This document shows, in pieces, positions 47,361 to 59,066 of a stretch of 64,000 bases of DNA; within the stretch, counting starts at the first letter, position 1, and each line of letters begins with the position of its first letter. Under the pieces are notes generated by a model. It worked only from the letters and a program-made list of their open reading frames with translations. It did not search any database and was not told the DNA's origin. The DNA comes from Siphonodentalium dalli (Eukaryota > Mollusca > Scaphopoda > Gadilida > Siphonodentaliidae): NCBI GenBank assembly GCA_032622095.1, contig CP136069.1, positions 168,200,394-168,264,393 on the forward strand. Direction: 5' to 3'. The translations under genes and the position numbers were made by a program.

Positions 47361-47883
47361 TCTCATATATATTTTGAAGACATCTGTCTGTATGTATGTT
47401 TGTTTGTCTGTCTGTCTGTCATTAATACAAATCTACGATTCTTGACCGATCGGGACGAAACTTGGTACGTGAGTGTAGTTTGACCAGGCGGTCGTCGTCG
47501 TCGTATTGGCGAGCCCGTGCGGCGCCCGCTTCGCGCATGCGCAGACGAGATCTCGGAAACGGGTGGATCTATCGACTTGAAATTTGCTATGTGAATGTAT
47601 CTTGCCCCGGATGCGAATTTTATCGGGTCGCCGAGCCCGTGCGACACCAGCTTCGTGCATGCGCAGACGAGATCTCGGAAACGGGTGGAGCTATCGACTT
47701 GAAATTTGGTATGTGAATGTATCTTGCCCCGTATACGAATTTTATTGGGTCGCCGAGCCCGTGCGACGCCAGCTTCGCGCATGCGCAGACCAGATCTCGG
47801 AAACGGGTAGAGCGATCGACTTTAAATTTGGTTTTTGAATAGCCCGGATGAATAGCCCGGACAACGTCGGGCTCATCGACTAG
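47361..47883 (+). mobile_element. Helitron-like family 2, unit 4
   Basis: Three ~122-bp subrepeats; the second has 'cgtgcatgcgcag' in place of the exact core. The tail carries a duplicated 'aatagcccgga'. Ends CTAG at 47,880-47,883, directly joined to unit 5. Confidence 0.8.
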
Positions 47884-48568
47884 TCTCATATATATTTTGA
47901 AGACCTCTGTCTGTTTGTTTGTCTGTCTGTCTGTCTGTTTGTTTGTCATTAATACAAATCTACGATTCTCGACCGATCGGGACGAAACTTGGTGCGTGTG
48001 TGTAGTTTGACCAGGCGGTGGACGTTGTCGTATTGGCGAGCCCGTGCGGCGCCCGCTTCGCGCATGCGCAGACGAGATCTCGGAAACGGGTGGAGCTATC
48101 GACTTGAAATTTGGTATGTGAATGTATCTTGCCCCGGATACGAATGTTATCGGGTCGCCGAGCCCGTGCGACGCCAGCTTCGCGCATGCGCAGACCATAT
48201 CTAGAAAACGGGTGGAGCTATCGACTTGAAATTTGGTATGTGAATGTATCTTGCCCCGGATACGAATTTTATCGGATCGCCGAGTTCGTGCGACGCCAGC
48301 TTCGCGCATGCGCAGACCAGATCTCGGGAACGGGTGGAGCTATCGACTTGAAATTTGCTATGTGAATGTATCTTGCCCCGGATACGAATTTTATCGGGTC
48401 GCCGAGCCCGTGCGACGCCAGCTTCGCGCATGCGTAGACCAGATCTCGGAAACGGGTAGTGCGACGCCAGCTTCGCGCATGCGCAGACCAGATCTCGGAA
48501 ACGGGTGGAGCTATCGACTTGAAATTTGGTTTTTGAATAGCCCGGACAACGTCGGGCTCATCGGCTAG
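47884..48568 (+). mobile_element. Helitron-like family 2, unit 5
   Basis: Longest unit (685 bp), with five subrepeat cores (near 48,060, 48,181, 48,303, 48,425, 48,474), the last two separated by a partial subrepeat. Ends with the hairpin and CTAG (48,565-48,568), then passes directly into a family-1 unit in the same orientation. Confidence 0.8.
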
Positions 48569-49361
48569 TCTATTATATATTTTGGAAGATCTGTCTGTGT
48601 GTGTGTGGTGTGTGTGTGTGTGTTCGCGATGAACTCGAAAACGGCCGACCCGATTTCGATGAAACTTCGTATGTGAGGATACTATCGGTCGGGAAGTGGC
48701 ATAGGCATATAACTTTTCAGATCCGAGGTCATCTTTTCACGTGCCGAGGTCAAATCTGTTTTTACGCTGTGTTACGGGACTTTCATTTGAGTTCGGTGCT
48801 TACAAATCGATTCGAAACAGCGCGAATAATAAAATGCCAGTCATAATAATGACACTGAGAATCTTTCGTGTTTCCTCTTTCCAACGATATATAATGCGTA
48901 TGTATCCGTTTAAGTTATCTGCCTCAATTATCAAGAAGAAGTGGTACTATCTTCCATCAGGATAAAAACAATGCGTAAATTCTATGACGTCGTTAGAGGT
49001 CATAACGTTAGATCACGTTAACGCTTAACCGGCCGATGCATTTGACTGTTTCAGACGTCTTGGCGATATCTCGGGCACCGATGGTAATTTATCTTTACGT
49101 TGAAACTTGATAATTAATGAGCGTGTGTATATGAGGCGCGTTTATATACTTGAGCGGAAATCAAATCGGGTTAAACTGGCGGATTTTTACGGACGAAATT
49201 TGATGCATAGGGTATCTCGGTATCCGCTGGGCCGATTTCCCGGTATCCGCTGGGCCGATTTCCACCATTTTTGGGGTGTTGGTGTTTGACCCCACCTGAC
49301 CTTGACCTTCAAAATGGTCAATTCAAGGTCAAAGCCCGGACGAAGTCGGGTCACGTTCTAG
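48569..49361 (+). mobile_element. Helitron-like family 1 unit, plus orientation
   Basis: Starts TCTATTATATATTTTGGAAG directly after unit 5 of family 2 and ends 'gtcgggtcacgttctag' followed by T. The interior differs from the 43.5-45.7 kb copies: after 'gatttcgatgaaac' it carries a segment with 'cttaaccggccgatgcattt' and two 'cggtatccgctgggccgatt' copies. No coding gene is supported. Confidence 0.75.
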
Positions 49362-49373
49362 TATATATATATA

Positions 49374-50089
49374 CTAGAAGGTGACCCGACTTCGTCCGGG
49401 CTATTCAAAAACCAAATTTCAAGTCGATAGCTCCACCCGTTTCCGAGATCTGGTCTGCGCATGCGCGAAGCTGGCGTCGCACGGGCTCGGCGACCCGATA
49501 AAATTCGTATCCGGGGCAAGATACATTCACATACCAAATTTCAAGTCGATAGCTCCACCCGTTTCCGAGATATATAGCCCAATGTCATTTGCGGATACCT
49601 CGGCCGGTGATGAGTTAACGCGACATCGGCCGGTTAAGAGTTAACGCGATCACGTCACGATCTGTTGATGGCGTAATATATTTACGCAATGTTTTTCGAT
49701 GAGCGAAGCATGGTCCTGCGTTCTTCCCGATAATTAAGGTAGAAACTTTAAACGTACACAGGCGTGTGATACATCATTGGAAAGATGAAGCGCCACAGAT
49801 TCTAACCGTGCAAATTATATGACTGGCAATTTATTATTCGCGCTATATCGAATCGATTTGTGAGCACCGAACTGAAATATATTAGCGCAAAACGGCGTAA
49901 AAACAGATTTGACCTCGGCACGTGAAAAGTTGAGCTCGGATCTGAAAATTAATAGGCCTATGCCACTTCCCGACAGAAAATACCCACACATACCAAGTTT
50001 CATCGAAATCGGCTCGGTCGTTTTCGAGTCCATCGCGATCACACACACACACACACAGACACACAGATCTTCCAAAAATATATAATAGA
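49374..50089 (-). mobile_element. Helitron-like chimeric unit, minus orientation
   Basis: On the minus strand it starts TCTATTATATATTTTTGGAA (50,089) and ends at CTAG (49,374). Its 3' part carries one family-2 subrepeat with an NRF-1-type core near 49,460, while its 5' part is family 1, so it is a hybrid. It faces the previous unit across a 12-base TA tract, giving a 66-base hairpin (49,336-49,401). Confidence 0.7.
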
Positions 50090-50448
50090 CTAGAAGGTGA
50101 CCCGACTTCGTCCGGGCTTTGACCTTGAATTGGCCATTTTGAAGGTCAAGGTCGGTGGGGTCAAACACCAACACCCCAAAAATGGTGGAAATCGGCCCAG
50201 CGGATACCGGGTAATCGGCCCAGCGGATACCGAGATACCCTATGCATAAAATTTCGTCCGTAAAAATCTGCCAGTTTAACCCGATTTGATTTCCACTCAA
50301 GTATATAAACGCGCCTCATATACACACGCTAATTAATTATCAAGTTTCAACGTAAAGATAAATTACCATCGGTGCCCGAGATATCGCCAAGACGTCTGAA
50401 ACAGTCAAATGCATCGGCCGGTTAAGCGTTAACGTGATCTAACGTTAT
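50090..50448 (-). mobile_element. Truncated Helitron-like family 1 unit
   Basis: CTAG at 50,090 and hairpin mark the 3' end on the minus strand. The text is an inverted copy of 49,010-49,361, stopping at 'aacgttat' (50,448), where unrelated sequence begins. Truncated or interrupted. Confidence 0.65.
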
Positions 50449-52731
50449 TAGTCCATGAGCCAGGCTCCCCAAAAATGGAAAGTGGTACCAATTTGGTGGG
50501 CAAATTCTACCAAAAGTTTTCTAAAATCTCATAGTCTGAAGTTTATGTCAGTGCTGGGGCACACTGGGGCAGTGTAGCTTAGTGTGGAAAATGTTTGTTT
50601 CCATGGCAACGGAGTGTGTTTTTTCCCGTATAAAACATATGCCTATAATGGTCTATACCAAGAAAGTTTAATGCAGTAACTCTATCTTGGCATTGATATG
50701 TTGTGCTATCCTTGGTGGGCTTTAATTTGACACTGGAGATTTCACCAATATATGTCAAGGTCAAATTCAAAGGCCAAGGTCATTGACCAAAATATTAGCT
50801 TTTGTCATATCGGGTCATACGTTTTCTACCCAATAAGTTTATATATCAGTTCTGAATACGTTATCTTTACTCGGAAATAATCTAGAGCATACATGCTACA
50901 CGGATAACTGTGTTATAGTTGCATCTGAAAAGCCAGTCATTAGATAACGACCTCTAAACTTTGTGGCCATTTTCAAAATAGGTCGAAATCAGTTATTTCC
51001 CAAGATATCGTGCTTTTGTGTATATTATAGAGTTATTTACTTATCTGGGGTCCGTTAGGGGTTGAATTGTGAATTTATTGACTAAAGCCCGAAACTTATA
51101 CAAATATATACTTAGTTATAGTGAAAACGTTTTGGAGGGCGTGCCCAGGTGGGGTGGTGTCAAATGTCATTATAAACCCAGGTTTCCGTTACAACGACAC
51201 CATATATTTGAAGAAAATACAAAATATGCCGCTTTTGAGAACCAACGAACCTTGTTTTTTTGTATGGCACATTTAGGCACATTTTAATCGGCATTTTAAG
51301 TACTACCTTGTTGTGGTAATTGTGACAGTACATAAGCGACGATGCATTACCATCAAGACCAAAATAACTGCAATTTTGTAACTTTAGTAACTAAATCATG
51401 AAACTTCACATATGTGTTCCGTAGTTATAATGGACAGCTTTTGGGGAATGCCCAGTGAGATTTTTGACAAACTGTCGAGATAAAATCTAATTTCCATGGC
51501 AACGGCATCAATTATTATTATTGAAAATCCAACTGCTGGAAACCTGAGCCTAATTGTGTATGAAGAAATGATGTGAACTCATATTGCCATTAAGGATCCA
51601 TCAATGGACTGGGCTATATGCCCTATAGGATCAAGGTCAATTGCTACAGTCAATGTCATTGGAAAAGGGTAATATTTGGTCTAGTTTTTATAATTGGGCT
51701 CACTATCTCTTGTGGGTTAGTCATGAAAGCAATCCCCATCATCATGCATAACTTTGTGGTAATACATGAGTCAACATGACTCATGATACATTACCCTTGA
51801 GATACAATCAGAACAAAATAAACACGATTTGTGACATCAACTAAAGCACGATACTGCACTTATCTGTTTCTTGGTTATAGTGGGAACTTTTTAGAGGGAA
51901 TCGTGCCTAGCTGAGGGGTCAAAAATACAGATACAATATAGTTCCCATGTCAATGACACTAGCGAGTTTGCGATATCCGTCCGACGGGTACGGATACCGG
52001 TGAATCGGTGAAATTCGTCACGCTCACTTGAGTACTTTCAATGCAGCGCATAGAGCGGTAGGGATTTGAAACGGGTAGACGTATCCCACTGACCGGTAAT
52101 CTATCACTGAAGTTTTCTCACTCAAAAGTGCATTAATTCTATGAAATAGTCAGCTATGCATTAATCTATTCATTGCAATATTTCATGGGCAAATCTCATT
52201 GATACATCTGTCATTTAAGCCATGTTTTATGTTCAAAGTGTCGAGGCGGCTTCTGCACTTAGATAACTACGGGACGCCAATTTGTTCACTAACAGCTATC
52301 TCCACTCCAGTAAAGACATATCATGATTAAAATTACTCGAACCTTTAATTCAATGGTCCCCATGTCATAAGATTCCAACACAAAGCTAACCACAGTCAAC
52401 TATAGTATACATTTGCCCAAAACCTGTTATTTATCAAAATGTTGTTAAATGAAAAAAAACACTTGATTTTAGAGGTATACATCTTCATCCGCAATTTAGT
52501 CATAGACCGTCTTCTCGTCGACTGTTTACTGGGCCTCTAAAAATTATCGGTGGTGAAAAATAATATATTTCAAAAATCGATATCTGATCACTCTTAGCTT
52601 TGATGTGTGGGTTCCTCTATTCGAATCAAATATTTGTTACCCCCCAAAGCCGAGAAAATAGTAATTTGCGAGCGTTTATTCGGATTATGCATGAGAGTGA
52701 GTTGATGGTGCTATACGCAGTCTCGGCCCAA
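50449..52731. repeat. Palindrome arm interior: diverged ~0.3-0.5-kb repeats, no gene
   Basis: A module 'tagttatagtgaaaacgttt' followed by 'ggagggcgtgcccag' recurs diverged near 51,113, 51,423 and 51,880. 'ttccatggcaacgg' occurs at 50,597 and 51,492, and is close to an RFX X-box. Bases about 51,975-52,205 have an inverted, diverged relative in the central spacer (54,440-54,690). Short open frames have no recognised domain. Confidence 0.5.
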
Positions 52732-53472
52732 TGATTATAGAGGGTCTCCGCGTTGAGAGCGGGTGTCCAGCTTCAAATTCCCAAGTATACACCCCATTGA
52801 GCCTTGCGTAATTCCAATTGTGCAACCCCGTTGGGTTTGATTTTCCCCAACTGTTCCTCCACGTGCCTGAACTGTAGTATGTTCTAAATGGATCAGTATT
52901 CTTGTTACCAGAAGTCCTGCTGTGGGAGGGTTCCACTGTGCCGACTAATGTAAGAGCATTTGTATATATGAACATGGAAATTACACAAGCATAACATATA
53001 GTGCTCTAATGCCAGGCAAATCACGCCCTGGTTTGTTTTTCTTAAATTAATTATCAGTTTTGACGGGCCACTGCATGGGGAGAGACCAGGATACATCGGG
53101 TCGACCATGGTTCGGTCTGGTGTGAGAACGTTTTGAAATCTGAATATGAAAATTGATAATCCTAGCATCTATAGACTGTCCCCTTTTCATTTGTAGGATA
53201 TTTCAAACCTAAGGTTGGAAAATTTCCAACGGTTGGCCATTACAGTCCGAATTTGTTTGACAAAAAGGAGGAAAATATGCAAATGTTGGTCTGAAAAAAT
53301 AAAAATTCCCAACTAATATTTTTTGGTGAAAATCAAATTGCCAGAATAATTTCAACCTTGTTTTGGTGTGAAATTTTCAACTGACGTGCTAGGTATATGA
53401 ATATTCCAACTGTTGAACAATTTTACAACAGTTGAAGTGAAACACCCCACCCCTCTCGTCACGTCTCTGTAT
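52732..53472 (+). repeat. Dispersed ~0.7-kb repeat, copy 3 (in palindrome arm)
   Basis: Shares 'agggtctccgcgttgagagc', 'aaatggatcagtat' and 'attccaactgttga' with the copies at 41,988 and 37,363, and ends 'ctcgtcacgtctctgta'. The 96-residue minus-strand frame at 52,685-52,975 is preserved in both palindrome arms but has no domain I recognise and mostly translates this repeat. Confidence 0.55.
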
Positions 53473-53966
53473 CGAACCTTTGTTCATGAGCATAAACATA
53501 TCGTGAATGTATTACACTACTAAATACAACCGCTTAGTTATTTTATCGTATGTGGGTGGTAACTGATTTCTCATTTTAATATAGATTATATATTTACCAT
53601 TTGAACGGACATGGCACATTTGAACATCAAGACTGTTCTATATTGCAGTGGTGGAGATATATAGGTCGACAATGACACGAAATACCGATGTACACACCTT
53701 ATACTCTACACAACCTTACCCTCATCAGAGCGACTTTCATCTGTTTTGGTTTTTGTTTCACATAGAAGTGAAGCAAACGCTCTTTATTTATATTTTACTG
53801 TATTTAGATATATTAACATAACATTGTAGGCCTGTGATTGAAGGATACAATATAATGACACAGTTGGTTTTTATATAGTATCTGTATTTGTTCGAATATG
53901 TGCCTGTCTGCATGTCCACTATTTTTTAGAAAATAACGAGGCCATCTATAGCTATAGGACTAATAC
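53473..53966. other. Palindrome arm, AT-rich, nothing recognised
   Basis: Contains AACGCTCTTTATTTATA at 53,776. No gene, tandem repeat or TIR was recognised within this stretch. Confidence 0.4.
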
Positions 53967-54426
53967 ACGGGGGGGGGGGACTGCGACGTGAGGATCGGTG
54001 GCATTCCGATAAAGAGACGGTGGCAATCCGAAAAAACGAGACGGTTCGCTTTCGGCGACAAACGATATTTTCTTCGTGTTTGGGCATTCAAACGGAATTG
54101 CCGTGACAAATCAGGTTTCATATCATCATATCGTTATTTTAGTTACTAATATCCATCAAAATCTAGACGCTACAGTGAGTATAACCAATAAAATCGCTAT
54201 TTAAAAGTCAAGCGACAGTTCGTTTTCCGATAAAAAAAACGAACCGTCGCGTGTCTTTTATCGGAAAATGAACCGTCGCGTGACTTTTAAATGGCAATTC
54301 TCTTGGTTTTAGTCACTGTATCGTCTAGCTTTTGATGGATATTAGTAACTTAAATAACGATATGATGATATGAAACCTGATTTGTCACGGCAATTCCGTT
54401 TGAATGCCCACACACGAAGAAAATCT
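53967..54426. mobile_element. Foldback element at palindrome centre, left (truncated) copy
   Basis: Begins 'acacggggggggggactgcg' and is itself palindromic around 54,230, where 'aaaaaacgaaccgtcgcgtg' and 'gaaccgtcgcgtgactttta' flank the middle. 'gatcggtggcattccgataa' marks the outer arm. The mirror half stops at 54,426, short of the terminal ~115 bp present in the right copy. Confidence 0.8.
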
Positions 54427-54973
54427 ACTTTATCAATGCATGGTGTGTGCCTATGAAATCTTGCAATAGATAGGTTAACGCATAGCTGACTGGAATTACA
54501 TGTAATTCATGAACCTTTGAGTGAGAAATCGTAGTGAAAGGTTATCTGTCAATGGGACACATCTACCCGTTTTAAATCGCTATTGCTTTATGAGGTGCAT
54601 TGAAAGTACCCAAGTAACCATGGCGATGTTCATCGATTTACCCGTTCCCGTGTATTTTGTTGAATTCAATGCAACTACATGCAGTGGGCACAATAGCAGG
54701 TATTGATAAGTGGACCATGAATGAGACCGATTATAGATCCAACTATAGTGTGAATGTAAAACATATTATGTCTTGTAAATGCCTGATACACTTGCATTCT
54801 TTCACTGTGTCACGACGTGTATTTACATGTTTTGTGGTAACCGACGTCAAATACTTCTTTCATTATTTTTTGTAAAGAGCCCCGAACCCCATCCGCGCCA
54901 TCAAGATAGAGACACCTTTGCTAGCTCTATAAACCACACCGTTACATTTCTGGTAAATATTATCTCTATTACA
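54427..54973. other. Palindrome spacer with a diverged inverted repeat fragment
   Basis: Bases 54,440-54,690 resemble the complement of 51,975-52,205 ('gcatagctgac', 'tttgagtgagaaa', 'tctacccgttt', 'gcattgaaagta'), at perhaps 80 percent by eye. Otherwise unique. Open frames of 60-90 residues show no domain. Confidence 0.55.
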
Positions 54974-55548
54974 CGGGGGGAGAACTGCGACGTGAGGATC
55001 GGTGGCATTCCGATAAAGAGACGGTGGAATTCCGATAAAGAGACGGTGGAAATCCGATAAACGAGACGGTTCGCTTTCGGCAACAAACGAGATTTTCTTC
55101 GTGTGTGGGCATTCAAACGGAATTGCCGTGACAAATCAGGTTTCATATCATCATATCGTTATTTAAGTTACTAATATCCATCAAAAGCTAGACGATACAG
55201 TGACTAAAACCAAGAGAATTGCCATTTAAAAGTCACGCGACGGTTCATTTTCCGATAAAAGACACGCGACGGTTCGTTTTTTTTATCGGAAAACGAACTG
55301 TCGCTTGACTTTTAAATAGCGATTTTATTGGTTATACTCACTGTAGCGTCTAGATTTTGATGGATATTAGTAACTAAAATAACGATATGATGATATGAAA
55401 CCTGATTTGTCACGGCAATTCCGTTTGAATGCCCAAACACGAAGAAAATATCGTTTGTCGCCGAAAGCGAACCGTCTCGTTTTTACGGATTGCCACCGTC
55501 TCTTTATCGGAATGCCACCGATCCTCACGTCGCAGTCCCCCCCCCGTG
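54974..55548. mobile_element. Foldback element at palindrome centre, full copy
   Basis: Left end 'ggggagaactgcgacgtgag' and right end complementing to 'gactgcgacgtgag' are inverted, with long arms including 'gatcggtggcattccgataa', 'gacggttcgctttcgg' and 'gaattgccgtgacaaatcag'. A ~575-bp near-complete palindrome. The left arm has a local triplication of 'ccgataaagagacggtgg'. No coding capacity. Confidence 0.85.
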
Positions 55549-58500
55549 TATTAGTCCTATAGCTATAGATGGCCTCGTTATTTTCTAAAAAATAGTGGAC
55601 ATGCAGACAGGCACATATTCGAACAAATACAGATACTATATAAAAACCAACTGTGTCATTATATTGTATCCTTCAATCACAGGCCTACAATGTTATGTTA
55701 ATATATCTAAATACAGTAAAATATAAATAAAGAGCGTTTGCTTCACTTCTATGTGAAACAAAAACCAAAACAGATGAAAGTCGCTCTGATGAGGGTAAGG
55801 TTGTGTAGAGTATAAGGTGTGTACATCGGTATTTCGTGTCATTGTCGACCTATATATCTCCACCACTGCAATATAGAACAGTCTTGATGTTCAAATGTGC
55901 CATGTCCGTTCAAATGGTAAATATATAATCTATATTAAAATGAGAAATCAGTTACCACCCACATACGATAAAATAACTAAGCGGTTGTATTTAGTAGTGT
56001 AATACATTCACGATATGTTTATGCTCATGAACAAAGGTTCGATACAGAGACGTGACGAGAGGGGTGGGGTGTTTCACTTCAACTGTTGTAAAATTGTTCA
56101 ACAGTTGGAATATTCATATACCTAGCACGTCAGTTGAAAATTTCACACCAAAACAAGGTTGAAATTATTCTGGCAATTTGATTTTCACCAAAAAATATTA
56201 GTTGGGAATTTTTATTTTTTCAGACCAACATTTGCATATTTTCCTCCTTTTTGTCAAACAAATTCGGACTGTAATGGCCAACCGTTGGAAATTTTCCAAC
56301 CTTAGGTTTGAAATATCCTACAAATGAAAAGGGGACAGTCTATAGATGCTAGGATTATCAATTTTCATATTCAGATTTCAAAACGTTCTCACACCAGACC
56401 GAACCATGGTCGACCCGATGTATCCTGGTCTCTCCCCATGCAGTGGCCCGTCAAAACTGATAATTAATTTAAGAAAAACAAACCAGGGCGTGATTTGCCT
56501 GGCATGAGAGCACTATATGTTATGCTTGTGTAATTTCCATGTTCATATATACAAATGCTCTTACATTAGTCGGCACAGTGGAACCCTCCCACAGCAGGAC
56601 TTCTGGTAACAAGAATACTGATCCATTTAGAACATACTACAGTTCAGGCACGTGGAGGAACAGTTGGGGAAAATCAAACCCAACGGGGTTGCACAATTGG
56701 AATTACGCAAGGCTCAATGGGGTGTATACTTGGGAATTTGAAGCTGGACACCCGCTCTCAACGCGGAGACCCTCTATAATCATTGGGCCGAGACTGCGTA
56801 TAGCACCATCAACTCACTCTCATGCATAATCCGAATAAACGCTCGCAAATTACTATTTTCTCGGCTTTGGGGGGTAACAAATATTTGATTCGAATAGAGG
56901 AACCCACACATCAAAGCTAAGAGTGATCAGATATCGATTTTTGAAATATATTATTTTTCACCACCGATAATTTTTAGAGGCCCAGTAAACAGTCGACGAG
57001 AAGACGGTCTATGACTAAATTGCGGATGAAGATGTATACCTCTAAAATCAAGTGTTTTTTTTCATTTAACAACATTTTGATAAATAACAGGTTTTGGGCA
57101 AATGTATACTATAGTTGACTGTGGTTAGCTTTGTGTTGGAATCTTATGACATGGGGACCATTGAATTAAAGGTTCGAGTAATTTTAATCATGATATGTCT
57201 TTACTGGAGTGGAGATAGCTGTTAGTGAACAAATTGGCGTCCCGTAGTTATCTAAGTGCAGAAGCCGCCTCGACACTTTGAACATAAAACATGGCTTAAA
57301 TGACAGATGTATCAATGAGATTTGCCCATGAAATATTGCAATGAATAGATTAATGCATAGCTGACTATTTCATAGAATTAATGCACTTTTGAGTGAGAAA
57401 ACTTCAGTGATAGATTACCGGTCAGTGGGATACGTCTACCCGTTTCAAATCCCTACCGCTCTATGCGCTGCATTGAAAGTACTCAAGTGAGCGTGACGAA
57501 TTTCACCGATTCACCGGTATCCGTACCCGTCGGACGGATATCGCAAACTCGCTAGTGTCATTGACATGGGAACTATATTGTATCTGTATTTTTGACCCCT
57601 CAGCTAGGCACGATTCCCTCTAAAAAGTTCCCACTATAACCAAGAAACAGATAAGTGCAGTATCGTGCTTTAGTTGATGTCACAAATCGTGTTTATTTTG
57701 TTCTGATTGTATCTCAAGGGTAATGTATCATGAGTCATGTTGACTCATGTATTACCACAAAGTTATGCATGATGATGGGGATTGCTTTCATGACTAACCC
57801 ACAAGAGATAGTGAGCCCAATTATAAAAACTAGACCAAATATTACCCTTTTCCAATGACATTGACTGTAGCAATTGACCTTGATCCTATAGGGCATATAG
57901 CCCAGTCCATTGATGGATCCTTAATGGCAATATGAGTTCACATCATTTCTTCATACACAATTAGGCTCAGGTTTCCAGCAGTTGGATTTTCAATAATAAT
58001 AATTGATGCCGTTGCCATGGAAATTAGATTTTATCTCGACAGTTTGTCAAAAATCTCACTGGGCATCCCCCAAAAGCTGTCCATTATAACTACGGAACAC
58101 ATATGTGAAGTTTCATGATTTAGTTACTAAAGTTACAAAATTGCAGTTATTTTGGTCTTGATGGTAATGCATCGTCGCTTATGTACTGTCACAATTACCA
58201 CAACAAGGTAGTACTTAAAATGCCGATTAAAATGTGCCTAAATGTGCCATACAAAAAAACAAGGTTCGTTGGTTCTCAAAAGCGGCATATTTTGTATTTT
58301 CTTCAAATATATGGTGTCGTTGTAACGGAAACCTGGGTTTATAATGACATTTGACACCAGCCCACCTGGGCACGCCCTCCAAAACGTTTTCACTATAACT
58401 AAGTATATATTTGTATAAGTTTCGGGCTTTAGTCAATAAATTCACAATTCAACCCCTAACGGACCCCAGATAAGTAAATAACTCTATAATATACACAAAA

Positions 58501-59066
58501 GCACGATATCTTGGGAAATAACTGATTTCGACCTATTTTGAAAATGGCCACAAAGTTTAGAGGTCGTTATCTAATGACTGGCTTTTCAGATGCAACTATA
58601 ACACAGTTATCCGTGTAGCATGTATGCTCTAGATTATTTCCGAGTAAAGATAACGTATTCAGAACTGATATATAAACTTATTGGGTAGAAAACGTATGAC
58701 CCGATATGACAAAAGCTAATATTTTGGTCAATGACCTTGGCCTTTGAATTTGACCTTGACATATATTGGTGAAATCTCCAGTGTCAAATTAAAGCCCACC
58801 AAGGATAGCACAACATATCAATGCCAAGATAGAGTTACTGCATTAAACTTTCTTGGTATAGACCATTATAGGCATATGTTTTATACGGGAAAAAACACAC
58901 TCCGTTGCCATGGAAACAAACATTTTCCACACTAAGCTACACTGCCCCAGTGTGCCCCAGCACTGACATAAACTTCAGACTATGAGATTTTAGAAAACTT
59001 TTGGTAGAATTTGCCCACCAAATTGGTACCACTTTCCATTTTTGGGGAGCCTGGCTCATGGACTAA

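Larger units (their letters stand above)
45862..48485. promoter_or_regulatory. Array of NRF-1 consensus sites (CGCGCATGCGCA)
   Basis: Cores lie at 45862, 45984, 46105, 46459, 46581, 46703, 46824, 47089, 47211, 47533, 47655, 47777, 48060, 48181, 48303, 48425 and 48474. All but 47655 and 48425 match the NRF-1 consensus YGCGCAYGCGCR exactly. They are carried one per ~122-bp subrepeat of the Helitron-like units. An inverted copy of a subset lies at 61-62.8 kb. The sequence match is direct; factor binding is inference. Confidence 0.65.
46693..54426 (+). repeat. Left arm of a giant palindrome (7.73 kb)
   Basis: Paired coordinates sum to 109,514-109,516 throughout. For example, the stretch 52,685-52,975 is identical on the other strand at 56,539-56,829, and 51,069-51,287 pairs with 58,227-58,445 with one coding change. 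Differences are rare (isolated substitutions and a 2-bp microsatellite indel near 48,600). The outer edge lies inside a Helitron-like subrepeat and the inner edge inside a foldback element. Confidence 0.95.

Noticed and set aside
45753-48309. Long open frames (up to 229 residues) rich in 'MREAGVAR' and 'YRLEI' repeats
   Set aside because: They are the ~122-bp Helitron-like subrepeat read in both directions; stop-free length follows from unit composition, and frames shift between units.
52685-52975. 96-residue minus-strand frame conserved in both palindrome arms (also 56,539-56,829)
   Set aside because: Identity follows from the recent duplication, not selection; most of the frame overlaps a dispersed non-coding repeat.
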